Assembly (NCBI GenBank): GCA_965368115.1
Contig: CBDULQ010000077.1
Span: 1 to 14,663 of the forward strand
Direction: 5' to 3'
Origin: CBDULQ01 sp965368115
Lineage (GTDB): Bacteria; Pseudomonadota; Gammaproteobacteria; SZUA-229
Length of the DNA: 14,663 nt
Both the position numbers and the translations under genes were made by a program. Below, one piece after another: positions 5,386 through 14,029 of this stretch. Positions within the stretch are counted from its first letter, which is position 1. The number at the start of each line of letters is the position of its first letter. Under the pieces are notes generated by a model that had not been told where the DNA came from, made no database searches, and saw only the letters and a list, made by a program, of their open reading frames with translations.

Positions 5386-8289
5386 ATGCAAACAGATACA
5401 TCTATCACTCCCGACCAGTTACTATCAGCGGTTCCCGATGAGCTGCAGGACCGGGTCCGCCGTCATTGGCAGGACTGGGCCCAGGCCAACAACGAGGCAC
5501 GCGATCCCGGCGTCGATCTCGGTTTGCTGGGCAAACTCTGGGCCTGTAGCGAATTCATTGCCACCCACACCACACGCCGTCCCGGGCTGTGGTTCGAACT
5601 GGTCGACCAGTTCCTGCTGGAACAGTCCCTGAGCCTCGACGATTACAGTCAGGCGGTGCGTGAACAGTTGTCCACCGTGCCCGCCGCCAACGACAATGCA
5701 CTAATGCAGGTGCTGCGCCAGTTCCGAATCAAGCACATGCTGCGTATTGCCTGGCGCGATCTGGCCGGTCTGGCCGAGACTCCGGAAACCCTGGCCAATC
5801 TCACCGATCTGGCCGAAGCCTGTGTCGACAATCTGCTCGAACATCTGCATCGCGAACAGTGCGAACAGCTGGGTACGCCGGTGGACGAGCAGGGGCGCGA
5901 GCAACGCCTGATCGTACTCGGCATGGGCAAGCTGGGTGGCCACGAACTGAATTTCTCTTCCGATATCGATCTGATCTTTGGCTATGCCGAAGAAGGTGAA
6001 ACCCGGGGTAAACGGCCGCTGGCCAATAGCCAGTTCTTCACGCGCCTGGGTCAGCGACTGATCCGTATTCTTAACGACACCACCGCCGACGGTTTCGTGT
6101 TTCGCGTCGATATGCGCCTGCGGCCCTATGGTGACAGTGGCCCGCTGGTGATGAGCATCGATGGTATGGAGCATTACTTCCAGACCCAGGGCCGCGACTG
6201 GGAACGCTACGCCATGATCAAGGCGCGGGTGATCGGTGGCGATCGCGAGGCTGGCGCCGACCTCATGGCGATGTTGAAACCGTTCGTCTACCGACGCTAC
6301 CTGGATTTTGGCGCCTTCGAGTCGATTCGCGAAATGAAGGCGATGATCGAAAAGGAAATTCGGCGCAAGGGTAATCGTAACAACATCAAGCTGGGCCGCG
6401 GCGGTATCCGTGAAATCGAATTCATCGGGCAGACCTTCCAGCTGATTCGAGGTGGCGGCGAACCGCGGCTGCAGGTGCGGGGCATTCTGCAGGTGCTGGC
6501 GCTGCTCGCGGAAAAAGGTTTTCTGGGACATGAGCAGACGCAACAGCTCACCCGGAGCTACCTGTTCCTGCGCAAACTGGAAAATCGGCTGCAAATGTAT
6601 GCCGACGGCCAGACGCATCAGTTACCGGAAGATCCGTTGATTCGGGCCAGTGTGGCACTGGCCATGGATGAACCGGACTGGACGAGCCTGCAGCCGCAGG
6701 TGGATGAGCATCTGCAGCGGGTGCATGGCTGTTTTCGCGGTGTGTTTGCGCTGGAACACGAAGACGAGGACGCTGCGCCGGTGGATCGTTTACAAACCCT
6801 GTGGCCGTCTCACCTGGACGACGAGGATGCACGGGAAATCTTGCAGATACACGGCTTCGAAGACGCGGAAAACCTGCTTGCCCAGCTACGCGGTTTTCGT
6901 GACAGCGGTTTGATTCGAGCGCTGGCCGGTACTTCACAACAACGACTGGATCGCCTGATGCCGCTGCTACTGCAGGCCATTTGTGACCAGCCGGAGGCCA
7001 CGGAAACCCTGCGCCGGCTGCTCAACCTGTTGCAGGCCATCGTGCGTCGCAGTGTGTACCTGGCGCTGTTGATCGAATACCCGGGCGCCCTGCAACAACT
7101 GGTTCGACTGTGCGCGGCAAGTCCGTGGATTGCCCATTTGCTGGCACGTTACCCGATTCTGCTCGACGAGTTGCTGGACCATCGGTCCCTGCGTGACGAG
7201 CGTAGCCGGCAACAACTGGCGGACGAACTGGATACCCTGCTGCAGCCGGTGCTGGACGACGAGGAGCGGGTGCTGGACAGTCTGCGCAAATTCAAACAGG
7301 CGCACACCCTGCGGGTAGCCGCTATGGATCTGGCCGGTCATCTCGATGTGTTTCATGTCAGTGAGCAACTGACACTGCTTTCGGAAGTGTTGTTGTGCAA
7401 GGTTTATGAACTGGCCTGGCAACACATGACCGGTCGCCATGGAGTACCGCAGTGCCGGCTGGATGGCGAACTGCATCAGCCGGGCATGGCCATCGTCGCC
7501 TACGGCAAGATGGGGGGTGAAGAGCTCGGTTACGGTTCCGATCTGGATATCGTGTTTCTGCACGACAGCCGCGGTGAACAGCAGCACACCGATGGTGAGC
7601 GCAGCCTGGATAACAGCACGTTCTTCGCGCGCCTGGCGCAACGTATCATCCATTTGCTGGGCGCACAGACGTCCACCGGCAAACTCTATGAAGTCGATAC
7701 CCGGTTACGCCCGGACGGTGCCGCCGGCATGCTGGTAAGCAGCATCGATGCCTTCGAGCAATATCAGAACGACAAGGCCTGGACCTGGGAGCATCAGGCA
7801 TTGATGCGTGCCCGGGTGGTGCTGGGAGGCGTTTATCTGGCCGAAGAATTTGCTAGAATTCGGCGTTCGGTGCTGAGCCGTCCCCGGGATATCGAGCTGC
7901 TGCGTAAAGAAGTGATTGAGATGCGGCAGAAAATGCGCGATGCTCTGGGTAGTAAGAAGTCGGACCAGTTTCATCTCAAACAGGATGCAGGTGGTCTGGT
8001 CGATATCGAGTTCCTGGTGCAGTTCGGTGTGCTGGCCCATGCCGCCGATCATCCCGAAATGCTTGAATACACGGCAACCCGCCAGTTTCTGCAGGCCCTG
8101 CAGGAGATTGGTGTATTGCAGTCCGCACAGGTCGAGCAACTGATTCTGGCTTATGACCTGTATCGGGCGCGGGCACATCAGCGCGCACTGCAGGAGCAAT
8201 CCAGTACCCTGGGCGCAGATGAATTCACCGAACAACGTGCTTACGTAACACAGATTTGGCAACAACTGCTCGGCACTTCGGCCGACTGA
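5386..8289 (+). CDS. glnE: Bifunctional glutamine synthetase adenylyltransferase/deadenylase GlnE
   Basis: GlnE attaches AMP to glutamine synthetase and removes it, under control of PII and glutamine, so matching ammonia assimilation to nitrogen supply. The 967-residue product is close to the E. coli length (946). Two nucleotidyltransferase domains are visible. The N-terminal deadenylylating half has LGMGKLGGHELNFSSDIDLIF, with metal-binding D193 and D195. The C-terminal adenylylating half has YGKMGGEELGYGSDLDIVF, with D719 and D721. Helical regions between and after them (about 300-680 and 790-967) fit the regulatory linker. No frame disruption is seen. The start lies directly after the inverted repeat and has a poor ribosome-binding site. 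The stop is 21 bases before ilvE, so the two are probably cotranscribed, as in Pseudomonas. Confidence 0.97.
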   Translation: MQTDTSITPDQLLSAVPDELQDRVRRHWQDWAQANNEARDPGVDLGLLGKLWACSEFIATHTTRRPGLWFELVDQFLLEQSLSLDDYSQAVREQLSTVPAANDNALMQVLRQFRIKHMLRIAWRDLAGLAETPETLANLTDLAEACVDNLLEHLHREQCEQLGTPVDEQGREQRLIVLGMGKLGGHELNFSSDIDLIFGYAEEGETRGKRPLANSQFFTRLGQRLIRILNDTTADGFVFRVDMRLRPYGDSGPLVMSIDGMEHYFQTQGRDWERYAMIKARVIGGDREAGADLMAMLKPFVYRRYLDFGAFESIREMKAMIEKEIRRKGNRNNIKLGRGGIREIEFIGQTFQLIRGGGEPRLQVRGILQVLALLAEKGFLGHEQTQQLTRSYLFLRKLENRLQMYADGQTHQLPEDPLIRASVALAMDEPDWTSLQPQVDEHLQRVHGCFRGVFALEHEDEDAAPVDRLQTLWPSHLDDEDAREILQIHGFEDAENLLAQLRGFRDSGLIRALAGTSQQRLDRLMPLLLQAICDQPEATETLRRLLNLLQAIVRRSVYLALLIEYPGALQQLVRLCAASPWIAHLLARYPILLDELLDHRSLRDERSRQQLADELDTLLQPVLDDEERVLDSLRKFKQAHTLRVAAMDLAGHLDVFHVSEQLTLLSEVLLCKVYELAWQHMTGRHGVPQCRLDGELHQPGMAIVAYGKMGGEELGYGSDLDIVFLHDSRGEQQHTDGERSLDNSTFFARLAQRIIHLLGAQTSTGKLYEVDTRLRPDGAAGMLVSSIDAFEQYQNDKAWTWEHQALMRARVVLGGVYLAEEFARIRRSVLSRPRDIELLRKEVIEMRQKMRDALGSKKSDQFHLKQDAGGLVDIEFLVQFGVLAHAADHPEMLEYTATRQFLQALQEIGVLQSAQVEQLILAYDLYRARAHQRALQEQSSTLGADEFTEQRAYVTQIWQQLLGTSAD

Positions 8290-8310
8290 ACAGATGAGGA
8301 GTAAACGGGT

Positions 8311-9240
8311 ATGCAAACCATGGCTGACCGCGATGGTGTAATCTGGTTCGACGGGGAAATGGTTCCCTGGCGCGAAGCCAGGGTTCACGTTCTGACACAC
8401 ACATTGCACTACGGAATGGGTGTGTTCGAAGGTGTGCGTGCCTATAAGGCAGAAAAAGGTACCGCGATCTTCCGCCTGCAGGCGCATACTGATCGCCTGT
8501 TCGATTCGGCGCATATCATGCGTATGCACATCCCGTTCGATAAGGACACCATCAACGAAGCACAGCGCATGGCGGTGCGTGACAATAATCTACAAAGTGC
8601 CTACATCCGGCCGATGTGTTTTTATGGCTCGGAAGGTATGGGGCTGCGAGCCGACAACCTGAAAGTGCATGTCATGGTTGCGGCCTGGGACTGGGGTGCC
8701 TACCTGGGTGAAGAAAACCTGCAGAAAGGTATTCGCATTCGCACATCGTCCTACACCCGTCACCATGTCAATATCAGCATGTGCAAGGCCAAGGCTAACG
8801 GTCATTACATCAACTCCATGCTGGCGTTGCAGGAAGCACTGAATGACGGTTACGACGAAGCCATGTTGCTGGATAACGAAGGTTATGTGGCGGAAGGCAG
8901 CGGCGAGAATATTTTTATCGTCAAGAACGGTATCATCTACACACCGGACCTGACCTCGGCATTGAACGGTATCACCCGCAACACCATTTTTACCCTGTGT
9001 AACGAGCTGGGTGTGGAGATTCGCGAGAAGCGCATTACCCGCGACGAGGTATACATTGCCGATGAGGCCTTCTTTACCGGCACTGCCGCCGAAGTGACTC
9101 CGATCCGCGAAGTCGATAACCGAGCCATTGGTTGCGGTTCACGTGGTCCGATCACCGAAAAATTACAGACACTGTATTTCGATGTGGTGCATGGGCGTCA
9201 TCACATGCATCCGGAATGGTTGAATTACGTTAACGATTAA
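8311..9240 (+). CDS. ilvE: Branched-chain amino acid aminotransferase IlvE
   Basis: IlvE is a PLP enzyme of fold type IV that carries out the last step of valine, isoleucine and leucine synthesis with glutamate as amino donor. The 309 residues match the E. coli form (309 codons). LHYGMGVFEGVRAY, the PLP lysine in CKAKANGHYINS (K161) and EGSGENIFIV are all present. The start at 8311 is chosen over ATG 8320 because TGAGGAG (8295-8301) lies 9 bases upstream of it. It sits between glnE, 21 bases upstream, and the zinc-finger gene, 18 bases downstream, and is probably in one transcript with both. Glutamate use links it loosely to glnE nitrogen control, but the sequence shows no shared regulatory site. 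Confidence 0.97.
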   Translation: MQTMADRDGVIWFDGEMVPWREARVHVLTHTLHYGMGVFEGVRAYKAEKGTAIFRLQAHTDRLFDSAHIMRMHIPFDKDTINEAQRMAVRDNNLQSAYIRPMCFYGSEGMGLRADNLKVHVMVAAWDWGAYLGEENLQKGIRIRTSSYTRHHVNISMCKAKANGHYINSMLALQEALNDGYDEAMLLDNEGYVAEGSGENIFIVKNGIIYTPDLTSALNGITRNTIFTLCNELGVEIREKRITRDEVYIADEAFFTGTAAEVTPIREVDNRAIGCGSRGPITEKLQTLYFDVVHGRHHMHPEWLNYVND

Positions 9241-9258
9241 CGCTGCAAGGTGGAGTTT

Positions 9259-9468
9259 ATGCCGAATCCTGATACCGCAAGTCGCTCTGATCTGGCTCAG
9301 CCCAACGCCAGGGATCATTATGAAGTCAGTGCGGCGGATTTGCCCATTCACTGTCCGATGCCCGGCACCAGTTTGTGGAATTCGCATCCCCAGGTGTTTA
9401 TTCCGCTGGATGAGAAGGGTCATGGCAAATGCCCTTATTGTGGGGCCGAATACCAGCTCAGGGACTGA
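9259..9468 (+). CDS. Small zf-CHCC zinc-finger protein (NDUFS6-like)
   Basis: This protein has 69 residues if started at ATG 9259, where AAGGTGGAG (9247-9255) acts as ribosome-binding site. GTG 9250 would add three residues but overlaps that site. The C-terminal half carries a single Cys-His-Cys-Cys zinc site: C32 in HCPMPGTSLW, H43 in NSHPQVFIPL, and C58/C61 in CPYCGAEYQL. This is the zf-CHCC domain, known from the mitochondrial complex I subunit NDUFS6 and from small bacterial proteins of unclear role. The N-terminal 25 residues look disordered. It follows ilvE by 18 bases and probably shares its transcript. Its stop codon abuts the stop codon of the convergent next gene, leaving no room for a terminator. 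Confidence 0.85.
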   Translation: MPNPDTASRSDLAQPNARDHYEVSAADLPIHCPMPGTSLWNSHPQVFIPLDEKGHGKCPYCGAEYQLRD

Positions 9469-10521
9469 TTACCTGATTCGGTAGTAACCGAGGCGCCTGC
9501 GCATTTGCAGTTTGCGCCACAGGTTCAGCGGCTTGGGGCGCAGGCTGCCTCTGCCATTATCGATCAGATCATCCGTCGCCTGTAATATGCGTTGCGATGA
9601 TTTACCGTCACGATAAGGGTGAATGAAGTCACCATATTGCTTGATGGCCTGCATTAGTTCTGGTGGTCGAGTCAGGGCATATTCCAGTGCCGCTTCGATT
9701 TTGTCTACATCCTGCACATCGATCAGGTGTGGGCCGGGCAAGGCGGTTTTATAGGTTACCACCGGTTTATTCAATAACAGGTATTGTAGAAAAATCGACG
9801 AGGTATCACACAGCATGGCATCCGCAGCATGCAGCAGGGGAAAGGTGTTGTGGGAACTGTCGAAAAAATGCAGATTCTCGCCCTGCATGTTTCTGTAGCG
9901 TTCCACCACATCGGCATCCATCTTGGGATGCAGATTAATCAGCCAGTGCCAGCGCCCTTCGCGTGATAGTCTTTCTATCGTGTCCGCTACGATACGTGCC
10001 GATGAAAACGCCGGGCTGAATGTTGAGCCGAACAGAATAATCGGCTTGTCGATGTTCAGTTTTTCGCGTAATACCGTACCCTGTTCAGGCTGGAACAGGG
10101 GGTCCAGCATGGACCAGCCGGTTTCGGCAACCCTGAAGTGGCCGTATTTTTTCGCTTTCTCTTCAAACTGCAATGTCGTTTGTGGTCCCTGCGTGCAATA
10201 CAGGTCGAACAGTCCGCGAATGCGTGCATGCTCCTGGCGGGTACCGGCGCGTTTTCCAACATCAAAACCATGAAAGACCTGAACCTTGATGCCCGGGAAA
10301 AAGTCTGGCACCCAGTTGGTGGGTACGAACACGGCATCAGGATTGAACGTTTTAACGTCTTCTACATTATTGAGCAGGGGGGCATCCTGGTCGGTCAGTA
10401 AACTGGGGATTTTGTGCAAAAACCAGGCCGCTTCATCGCCGCGTTCGGTGATCGCCTGTTGCAGGGGGCGAAGGATCTGATAGCAGTAAAGCTGGTTGGC
10501 AAATAGCAGAAATCGCTTCAT
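9469..10521 (-). CDS. CDP-glycerol glycerophosphotransferase-family protein
   Basis: Members of this GT-B fold family (Gram-positive TagB/TagF are the models) move glycerol phosphate or related polyol phosphates from CDP donors onto glycans. The 350 residues contain the expected series of C-terminal motifs: VFHGFDVGKR (HG at 84-85), ETGWSMLDPLF near 133, GSTFSPAFSSA near 165, LHP at 197-199, and ADAMLCDTSSIFLQYLLLNK with DTSS at 239-242. It lacks a signal peptide and transmembrane segments. The last 25 residues are strongly basic (RKLQMRRRLGYYRIR), suggesting contact with the inner membrane surface. The gene stands alone on this strand, convergent with the zinc-finger gene and divergent from the GT2 gene. 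Its likely job is phosphoglycerol or similar decoration of LPS core or surface glycan. Donor and acceptor are unknown. Confidence 0.75.
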   Translation of the reverse strand: MKRFLLFANQLYCYQILRPLQQAITERGDEAAWFLHKIPSLLTDQDAPLLNNVEDVKTFNPDAVFVPTNWVPDFFPGIKVQVFHGFDVGKRAGTRQEHARIRGLFDLYCTQGPQTTLQFEEKAKKYGHFRVAETGWSMLDPLFQPEQGTVLREKLNIDKPIILFGSTFSPAFSSARIVADTIERLSREGRWHWLINLHPKMDADVVERYRNMQGENLHFFDSSHNTFPLLHAADAMLCDTSSIFLQYLLLNKPVVTYKTALPGPHLIDVQDVDKIEAALEYALTRPPELMQAIKQYGDFIHPYRDGKSSQRILQATDDLIDNGRGSLRPKPLNLWRKLQMRRRLGYYRIR

Positions 10522-10649
10522 GTATCCGGGGTGGCTCGGGTGATAACGGCCGGCCTAGTGTAGCAGACCGGCCTATGGTCTGGGTACTGGCTAGATGGTA
10601 CCATGCCGGAGTTTGATCGCCAGGCCGCAATGCGCAGAATGTCTTCACG
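10522..10649. promoter_or_regulatory. Divergent promoter region between two envelope genes
   Basis: These 128 bases separate two oppositely oriented starts and must hold both promoters. CCGGCCTA occurs twice in direct orientation (10550-10557 and 10568-10575), 18 bases apart. The second copy lies almost entirely in the loop of a six-base inverted repeat (CAGACC 10564-10569, GGTCTG 10577-10582). A shared regulator could bind here. No -35/-10 pair is clear on either strand. Confidence 0.3.
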
Positions 10650-11423
10650 ATGAGTCAGAAAATCACAGTAGCCATCATCTGTAAGAACGAGGAAAAAAAT
10701 ATCGGATCCTGTCTGGAAGCGGTGCGCTGGGCCGACGAGATCGTGGTGGTGGATTCCGGTAGTACAGATGGCACACTGGAAATTGCGCGTCGTTTTACCG
10801 AGCGAGTTTATGTACATGATGACTGGCAGGGCTTCGGCCCGCAACGTCAGATTGCTGAGGACTATGCCACTCACAACTGGATTCTGGCTATCGATTCGGA
10901 TGAAGTGGTGAGTCCTGAGCTGGGCAGGGAAATCCGTGCCGCGATCGATGTCGCCACTCCTGACACCGTGTTCAGGCTTAATCGTCTGACCAGTTTCCTG
11001 GGAAAATTCATTCGACATAGCGGCTGGCATCCTGATCGCATCGTGCGCCTCTACAATAAGACCTGTTATCACTATAACGATGCTTATGTGCATGAAGCCG
11101 TGTCTTGCAAAGGCGCAAGGGCCATTGATCTGAAGGCTTTGCTATTACACTACCAGATGGATTCCCTGGAACAGTATATCGACAAGCGTAATCGTTATGC
11201 GCGAGACTGGGCGGATCATCAGCTCGCCCGGGGTAAAAAGACGCATGTGGCAGAAATCCTGTTACGTAGCCTGTTTGCGTTCTTTCGTCATTATGTGATT
11301 AGGCTGGGTGTACTGGATGGCTATCATGGGTTGCTGATTTCCATCATCCAGATGCAGTACACCTTTAATAAATATAATTTTCTGCGTTTTAGAAATCATG
11401 CCAAGACGTTGTCTTCGAAATAG
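10650..11423 (+). CDS. GT2 glycosyltransferase, WaaE/LgtF type (LPS core)
   Basis: This 257-residue family 2 (GT-A) enzyme resembles the WaaE/KdtX/LgtF proteins, which add glucose (usually beta-1,4) to heptose I of the LPS inner core. Visible features are the N-terminal nucleotide-binding part AIICKNEEKNI and VVVDSGSTDGT (33-43), the DxD metal site IDSDE (81-85), and the family signature HSGWHPDRIVRLYNK (123-137). A helical C-terminal tail (195-257) with hydrophobic stretches suggests membrane association. Translation starts at ATG 10650 behind only a weak ribosome-binding site. The following GT9 gene starts 24 bases after the stop, so the two probably form an operon acting on the same inner core. 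The exact sugar transferred cannot be read from sequence. Confidence 0.85.
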   Translation: MSQKITVAIICKNEEKNIGSCLEAVRWADEIVVVDSGSTDGTLEIARRFTERVYVHDDWQGFGPQRQIAEDYATHNWILAIDSDEVVSPELGREIRAAIDVATPDTVFRLNRLTSFLGKFIRHSGWHPDRIVRLYNKTCYHYNDAYVHEAVSCKGARAIDLKALLLHYQMDSLEQYIDKRNRYARDWADHQLARGKKTHVAEILLRSLFAFFRHYVIRLGVLDGYHGLLISIIQMQYTFNKYNFLRFRNHAKTLSSK

Positions 11424-11447
11424 AACAATCGAGTTTCATTGACCCGT

Positions 11448-12512
11448 ATGAACACTGCCTTGCCGCTTACTTCACCGCCGGCGAATATCTGCATTCTGCG
11501 CCTCTCTGCACTGGGTGACGTCACACATACATTGCCGGTGGTTCGTGCTATTCAGCGATACTGGCCACAAACACGTATTACCTGGATCTGCGGCAAACTG
11601 GAGCATAAGCTGCTGGCGGAAATTGAAGGTGTGCGTTTCATCGTATTCGACAAAAAGGCCGGCTGGCGGGAATATTTACGTATCCGTAAGCTTTTGCGAG
11701 ACGAACAGTTCGATGTGCTGTTACACATGCAGGTGGCATTACGCGCCAATTTGCTCAGTACCATGATTCGCGCACCGATCAGGCTGGGCTGGGATCCGGC
11801 ACGATCACGTGATTTCCATCAGCAGTTTATCAATGCGCATATCGAATCGTTGCCGCGTCAACATCAGGTGCAGGGGTTCCTGGCTTTCGCTCGTGCACTG
11901 GGTATCGATGTCGATGAGCCGGAATGGAACTTCCCGATAACCGAGGCTGCGCGGACTTTCGCGACTCGATACACCGCAGGCAATAAAAAAACGCTGCTGA
12001 TCTCGGCCTGTTCCAGTCATGAATTACGTAACTGGCACGTGCAGGGCTATGCCCGGGTTGCCGATCATGCGGTACAGGCGCTGGGTATGCAGGTCATTTT
12101 GAGCGGTGGCCCGAGTGAGCTGGAGCGTAATACTGCGGCGGCTATCGAGCGCGCAGCACGGAGTGATCTTGTCAATCTGGTGGGGCAGGATACCCTGCAG
12201 GAATCACTGGGGTTATTGAAGGCGGTTGATGTGGTGTTGTCGCCAGATTCAGGACCGGCCCATATTGCCAATGCCCTGGGCACGCCGGTAATCGGTCTCT
12301 ATGCCTGTACCTGGTCACGGCGTAGCGGGCCCTATTGTTATCTGGACCATTGCGTCGACCATTTCGAGCAGGCGGCCGAGCAGTTTCTGCACAAGTCGGC
12401 TATGGCGCTGCGCTGGGGGACCAAAATAGAGCGTCCCGGGGTGATGGATCTGATTCAGGTTGACGAGGTCATTGCCCGGCTGGAACGGCTGGTTGGCGTT
12501 GAATCAGTCTGA
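11448..12512 (+). CDS. GT9 heptosyltransferase-family protein (WaaC/WaaF/WaaQ-like)
   Basis: GT9 enzymes transfer L-glycero-D-manno-heptose from ADP-heptose to Kdo or heptose in the LPS core, on the cytoplasmic face of the inner membrane. From ATG 11448 there are 354 residues; TTG 11439 would add three and is less likely. The GT-B N-terminal domain begins NICILRLSALGDVTHTLP, the classic GT9 phosphate-contact loop. The C-terminal donor domain has LSGGPSELE and SPDSGPAHIANALGTP (265-280), the ADP-heptose signature. I cannot separate WaaC, WaaF and WaaQ without alignment, so no symbol is given. The last 9 bases overlap the end of the convergent GT4 gene. In Pseudomonas waaF and waaC follow ilvE, so this gene probably represents that conserved block, here interrupted by other genes. 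Confidence 0.9.
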   Translation: MNTALPLTSPPANICILRLSALGDVTHTLPVVRAIQRYWPQTRITWICGKLEHKLLAEIEGVRFIVFDKKAGWREYLRIRKLLRDEQFDVLLHMQVALRANLLSTMIRAPIRLGWDPARSRDFHQQFINAHIESLPRQHQVQGFLAFARALGIDVDEPEWNFPITEAARTFATRYTAGNKKTLLISACSSHELRNWHVQGYARVADHAVQALGMQVILSGGPSELERNTAAAIERAARSDLVNLVGQDTLQESLGLLKAVDVVLSPDSGPAHIANALGTPVIGLYACTWSRRSGPYCYLDHCVDHFEQAAEQFLHKSAMALRWGTKIERPGVMDLIQVDEVIARLERLVGVESV

Positions 12513-13598
12513 GGGATGTAGCAGGGAACCAAAGTATTCTTCGTAACGTGTCACTGTGGCCTGCAGGGAAAATTCGCCGGCCAGGGTGTCACGGCATTGT
12601 GCCGCCAGCTGCTGCAGCAGAGCGGGGTCGTTATAGAGCTGGATCACCCGTGCGGCAATGGCGTCCGGATCACGAACCGGTACCACGAAACCATTCACGC
12701 CGTCGCGGATCACTTCCTTGCCGCCGCCGGTCGTCGTAATCACCGGCGGTGTGCCGTAACCCAGAGCCTCCATTACCGTGCGCGGTAGCCCTTCTCCACT
12801 GACCGACGGCTGAACCAGCAGGTCGCTGGCGGCTATCAGTTCCGGAGCATCATGGCGATAACCGGCGACATGGATGCGTTCCCGAAGCGGGCTGCCATTG
12901 ATCAGTTCGATATAGGGCGGCTGGTCGATATTCTTGCCGACCAGTAGCAGATGCAGATGTTTGAGCTGGTCCAGTTTATGGGTGGCCTCCAGCATGACCG
13001 ACAGCCCTTTGCTGGGACGTGCGTTGATGACGCAGATGACGGTGAAATCATCACCAGATATGCCGAATTCGCTCAGGTCAGCCGGGGTCTTGTCATACCA
13101 GTCCAGGTCGTGGCCCTTGTGAATGGTAACGATACTGCAGCGATTGCCCCATACCTGGTGTTGAACGATGTCACGTACCGCATCTGATACGCAGATAATG
13201 CCGTCGACACGTGGATGCAGCAGGGTCAGATAGGAACTGGGGTCGTGGCGGTACAGGCCACTGGTGGTGCCCCGATAGGCGACCAGTTTGACCGGCATGC
13301 CTATACAGGCGAAAGCCGCGTTGGGAATGGTGCGTGAGTTTGTCGCGTAGACGATGTCGAACTGCCGTTCACGCAACAGGCGCCTTATCAGGCGAATCGC
13401 ACGCAGGCTGATTTTATGGCGTGGATGACCATCGATGACTTCGATGCCTTCGGCGCGAAAGCGCTCGGCATATTCGCTATCGCCATGGGTGACAATGGTG
13501 AGATTGTGGCCGCGCCGGGCCAGGCCGATATAGATTTCTGCTTCGGGACGAATGCTGTTGAACGAGCTGTTCGCCGAGCAGAAGACCAGGATGTTCAT
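12504..13598 (-). CDS. GT4-family glycosyltransferase
   Basis: This 364-residue GT-B enzyme begins MNILVFCSANSSFNSIRPE and has no signal peptide. The N-terminal acceptor domain spans about 1-175. The C-terminal donor domain holds INARPSKGL (191-199), VAGYRHDAPELIAASDLLVQ and the E-x7-E motif in SGEGLPRTVMEALGYGTPPV (E269 and E277), followed by GGGKEVI. These are the usual GT4 nucleotide-sugar contacts. The sugar is unknown. The start is 3 bases after the stop of the DUF6165 gene, so the two are almost certainly cotranscribed. AGGA about 14 bases upstream is a weak ribosome-binding site, hinting at translational coupling. The 3' end overlaps the convergent GT9 gene by 9 bases. Confidence 0.9.
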   Translation of the reverse strand: MNILVFCSANSSFNSIRPEAEIYIGLARRGHNLTIVTHGDSEYAERFRAEGIEVIDGHPRHKISLRAIRLIRRLLRERQFDIVYATNSRTIPNAAFACIGMPVKLVAYRGTTSGLYRHDPSSYLTLLHPRVDGIICVSDAVRDIVQHQVWGNRCSIVTIHKGHDLDWYDKTPADLSEFGISGDDFTVICVINARPSKGLSVMLEATHKLDQLKHLHLLLVGKNIDQPPYIELINGSPLRERIHVAGYRHDAPELIAASDLLVQPSVSGEGLPRTVMEALGYGTPPVITTTGGGKEVIRDGVNGFVVPVRDPDAIAARVIQLYNDPALLQQLAAQCRDTLAGEFSLQATVTRYEEYFGSLLHPSD

Positions 13599-13601
13599 TG
13601 G

Positions 13602-13994
13602 CTAACTGTAATCCTGGTAGGATTTTTCTTCGACGATGCTCGAACCCAGATGGAGATTGATTTTTTTCTTGGCTTCGGCGCGCTGGTCGTTGGTGACATA
13701 GACACTGCGAGCCAGTTCGATGAAGCGTTCTCCGAAGCGTTTGTTGCGTTCCTCGTCACGAATATCGTCCTCGACATCCCATAATGCTTCGTTGATTTCG
13801 GTGAGTTCACGCGTTAGTTGCTCGATAGTGGCGTCACCCGGTACCGAGTCGTTCCAGACCTGTTCCAGCATGGCCAGTTCGGTGGTCACGTTCTTAAGCT
13901 TGTCGGCATCCTGTATGCGAGCGGCTTTGATGCGCAGGATGGTGATTTTGTCGAGTAGTTCACCGGGGGATATGGGGATAAGAATGTCTTTCAT
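13602..13994 (-). CDS. DUF6165 protein
   Basis: This small 130-residue protein is charged, with no signal peptide, membrane segment or cysteine. From memory it matches DUF6165, whose members open with a PxSPGELLDKxTIL motif and end with LVEEKSY-like residues. Here these are ILIPISPGELLDKITILRIK (4-23) and SSIVEEKSY (118-126). A middle block, EINEALWDVEDDIRDEER (66-83), and SVYVTNDQRAEAKKKIN are also family hallmarks. Predicted structure is mainly long helices, likely a helical bundle or coiled coil. No catalytic motif is seen, so an adaptor or scaffold role is possible, but function is not known to me. It is the first gene of a two-gene unit with the GT4 enzyme and has a good promoter just upstream. 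Confidence 0.8.
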   Translation of the reverse strand: MKDILIPISPGELLDKITILRIKAARIQDADKLKNVTTELAMLEQVWNDSVPGDATIEQLTRELTEINEALWDVEDDIRDEERNKRFGERFIELARSVYVTNDQRAEAKKKINLHLGSSIVEEKSYQDYS

Positions 13995-14029
13995 TGCGCC
14001 TGGCTGACCATGGAATATGTCGGGGCTCT

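Noticed and set aside
5701..6618. Minus-strand frame of 305 residues inside glnE
   Set aside because: It is antisense to a well-conserved glnE region; the composition is rich in His and Gln and no domain is recognised.
7705..8529. Minus-strand frame of 274 residues across the glnE-ilvE junction
   Set aside because: Both sense genes are clear and conserved here; the antisense frame has no motif and no start signal.
11439..11447. TTG start for the GT9 gene
   Set aside because: It adds only three residues, has no ribosome-binding site, and ATG 11448 is in the same frame.
13416..13784. Plus-strand frame of 122 residues across the GT4-DUF6165 junction
   Set aside because: It is antisense to two recognised genes and has no family match that I can see.
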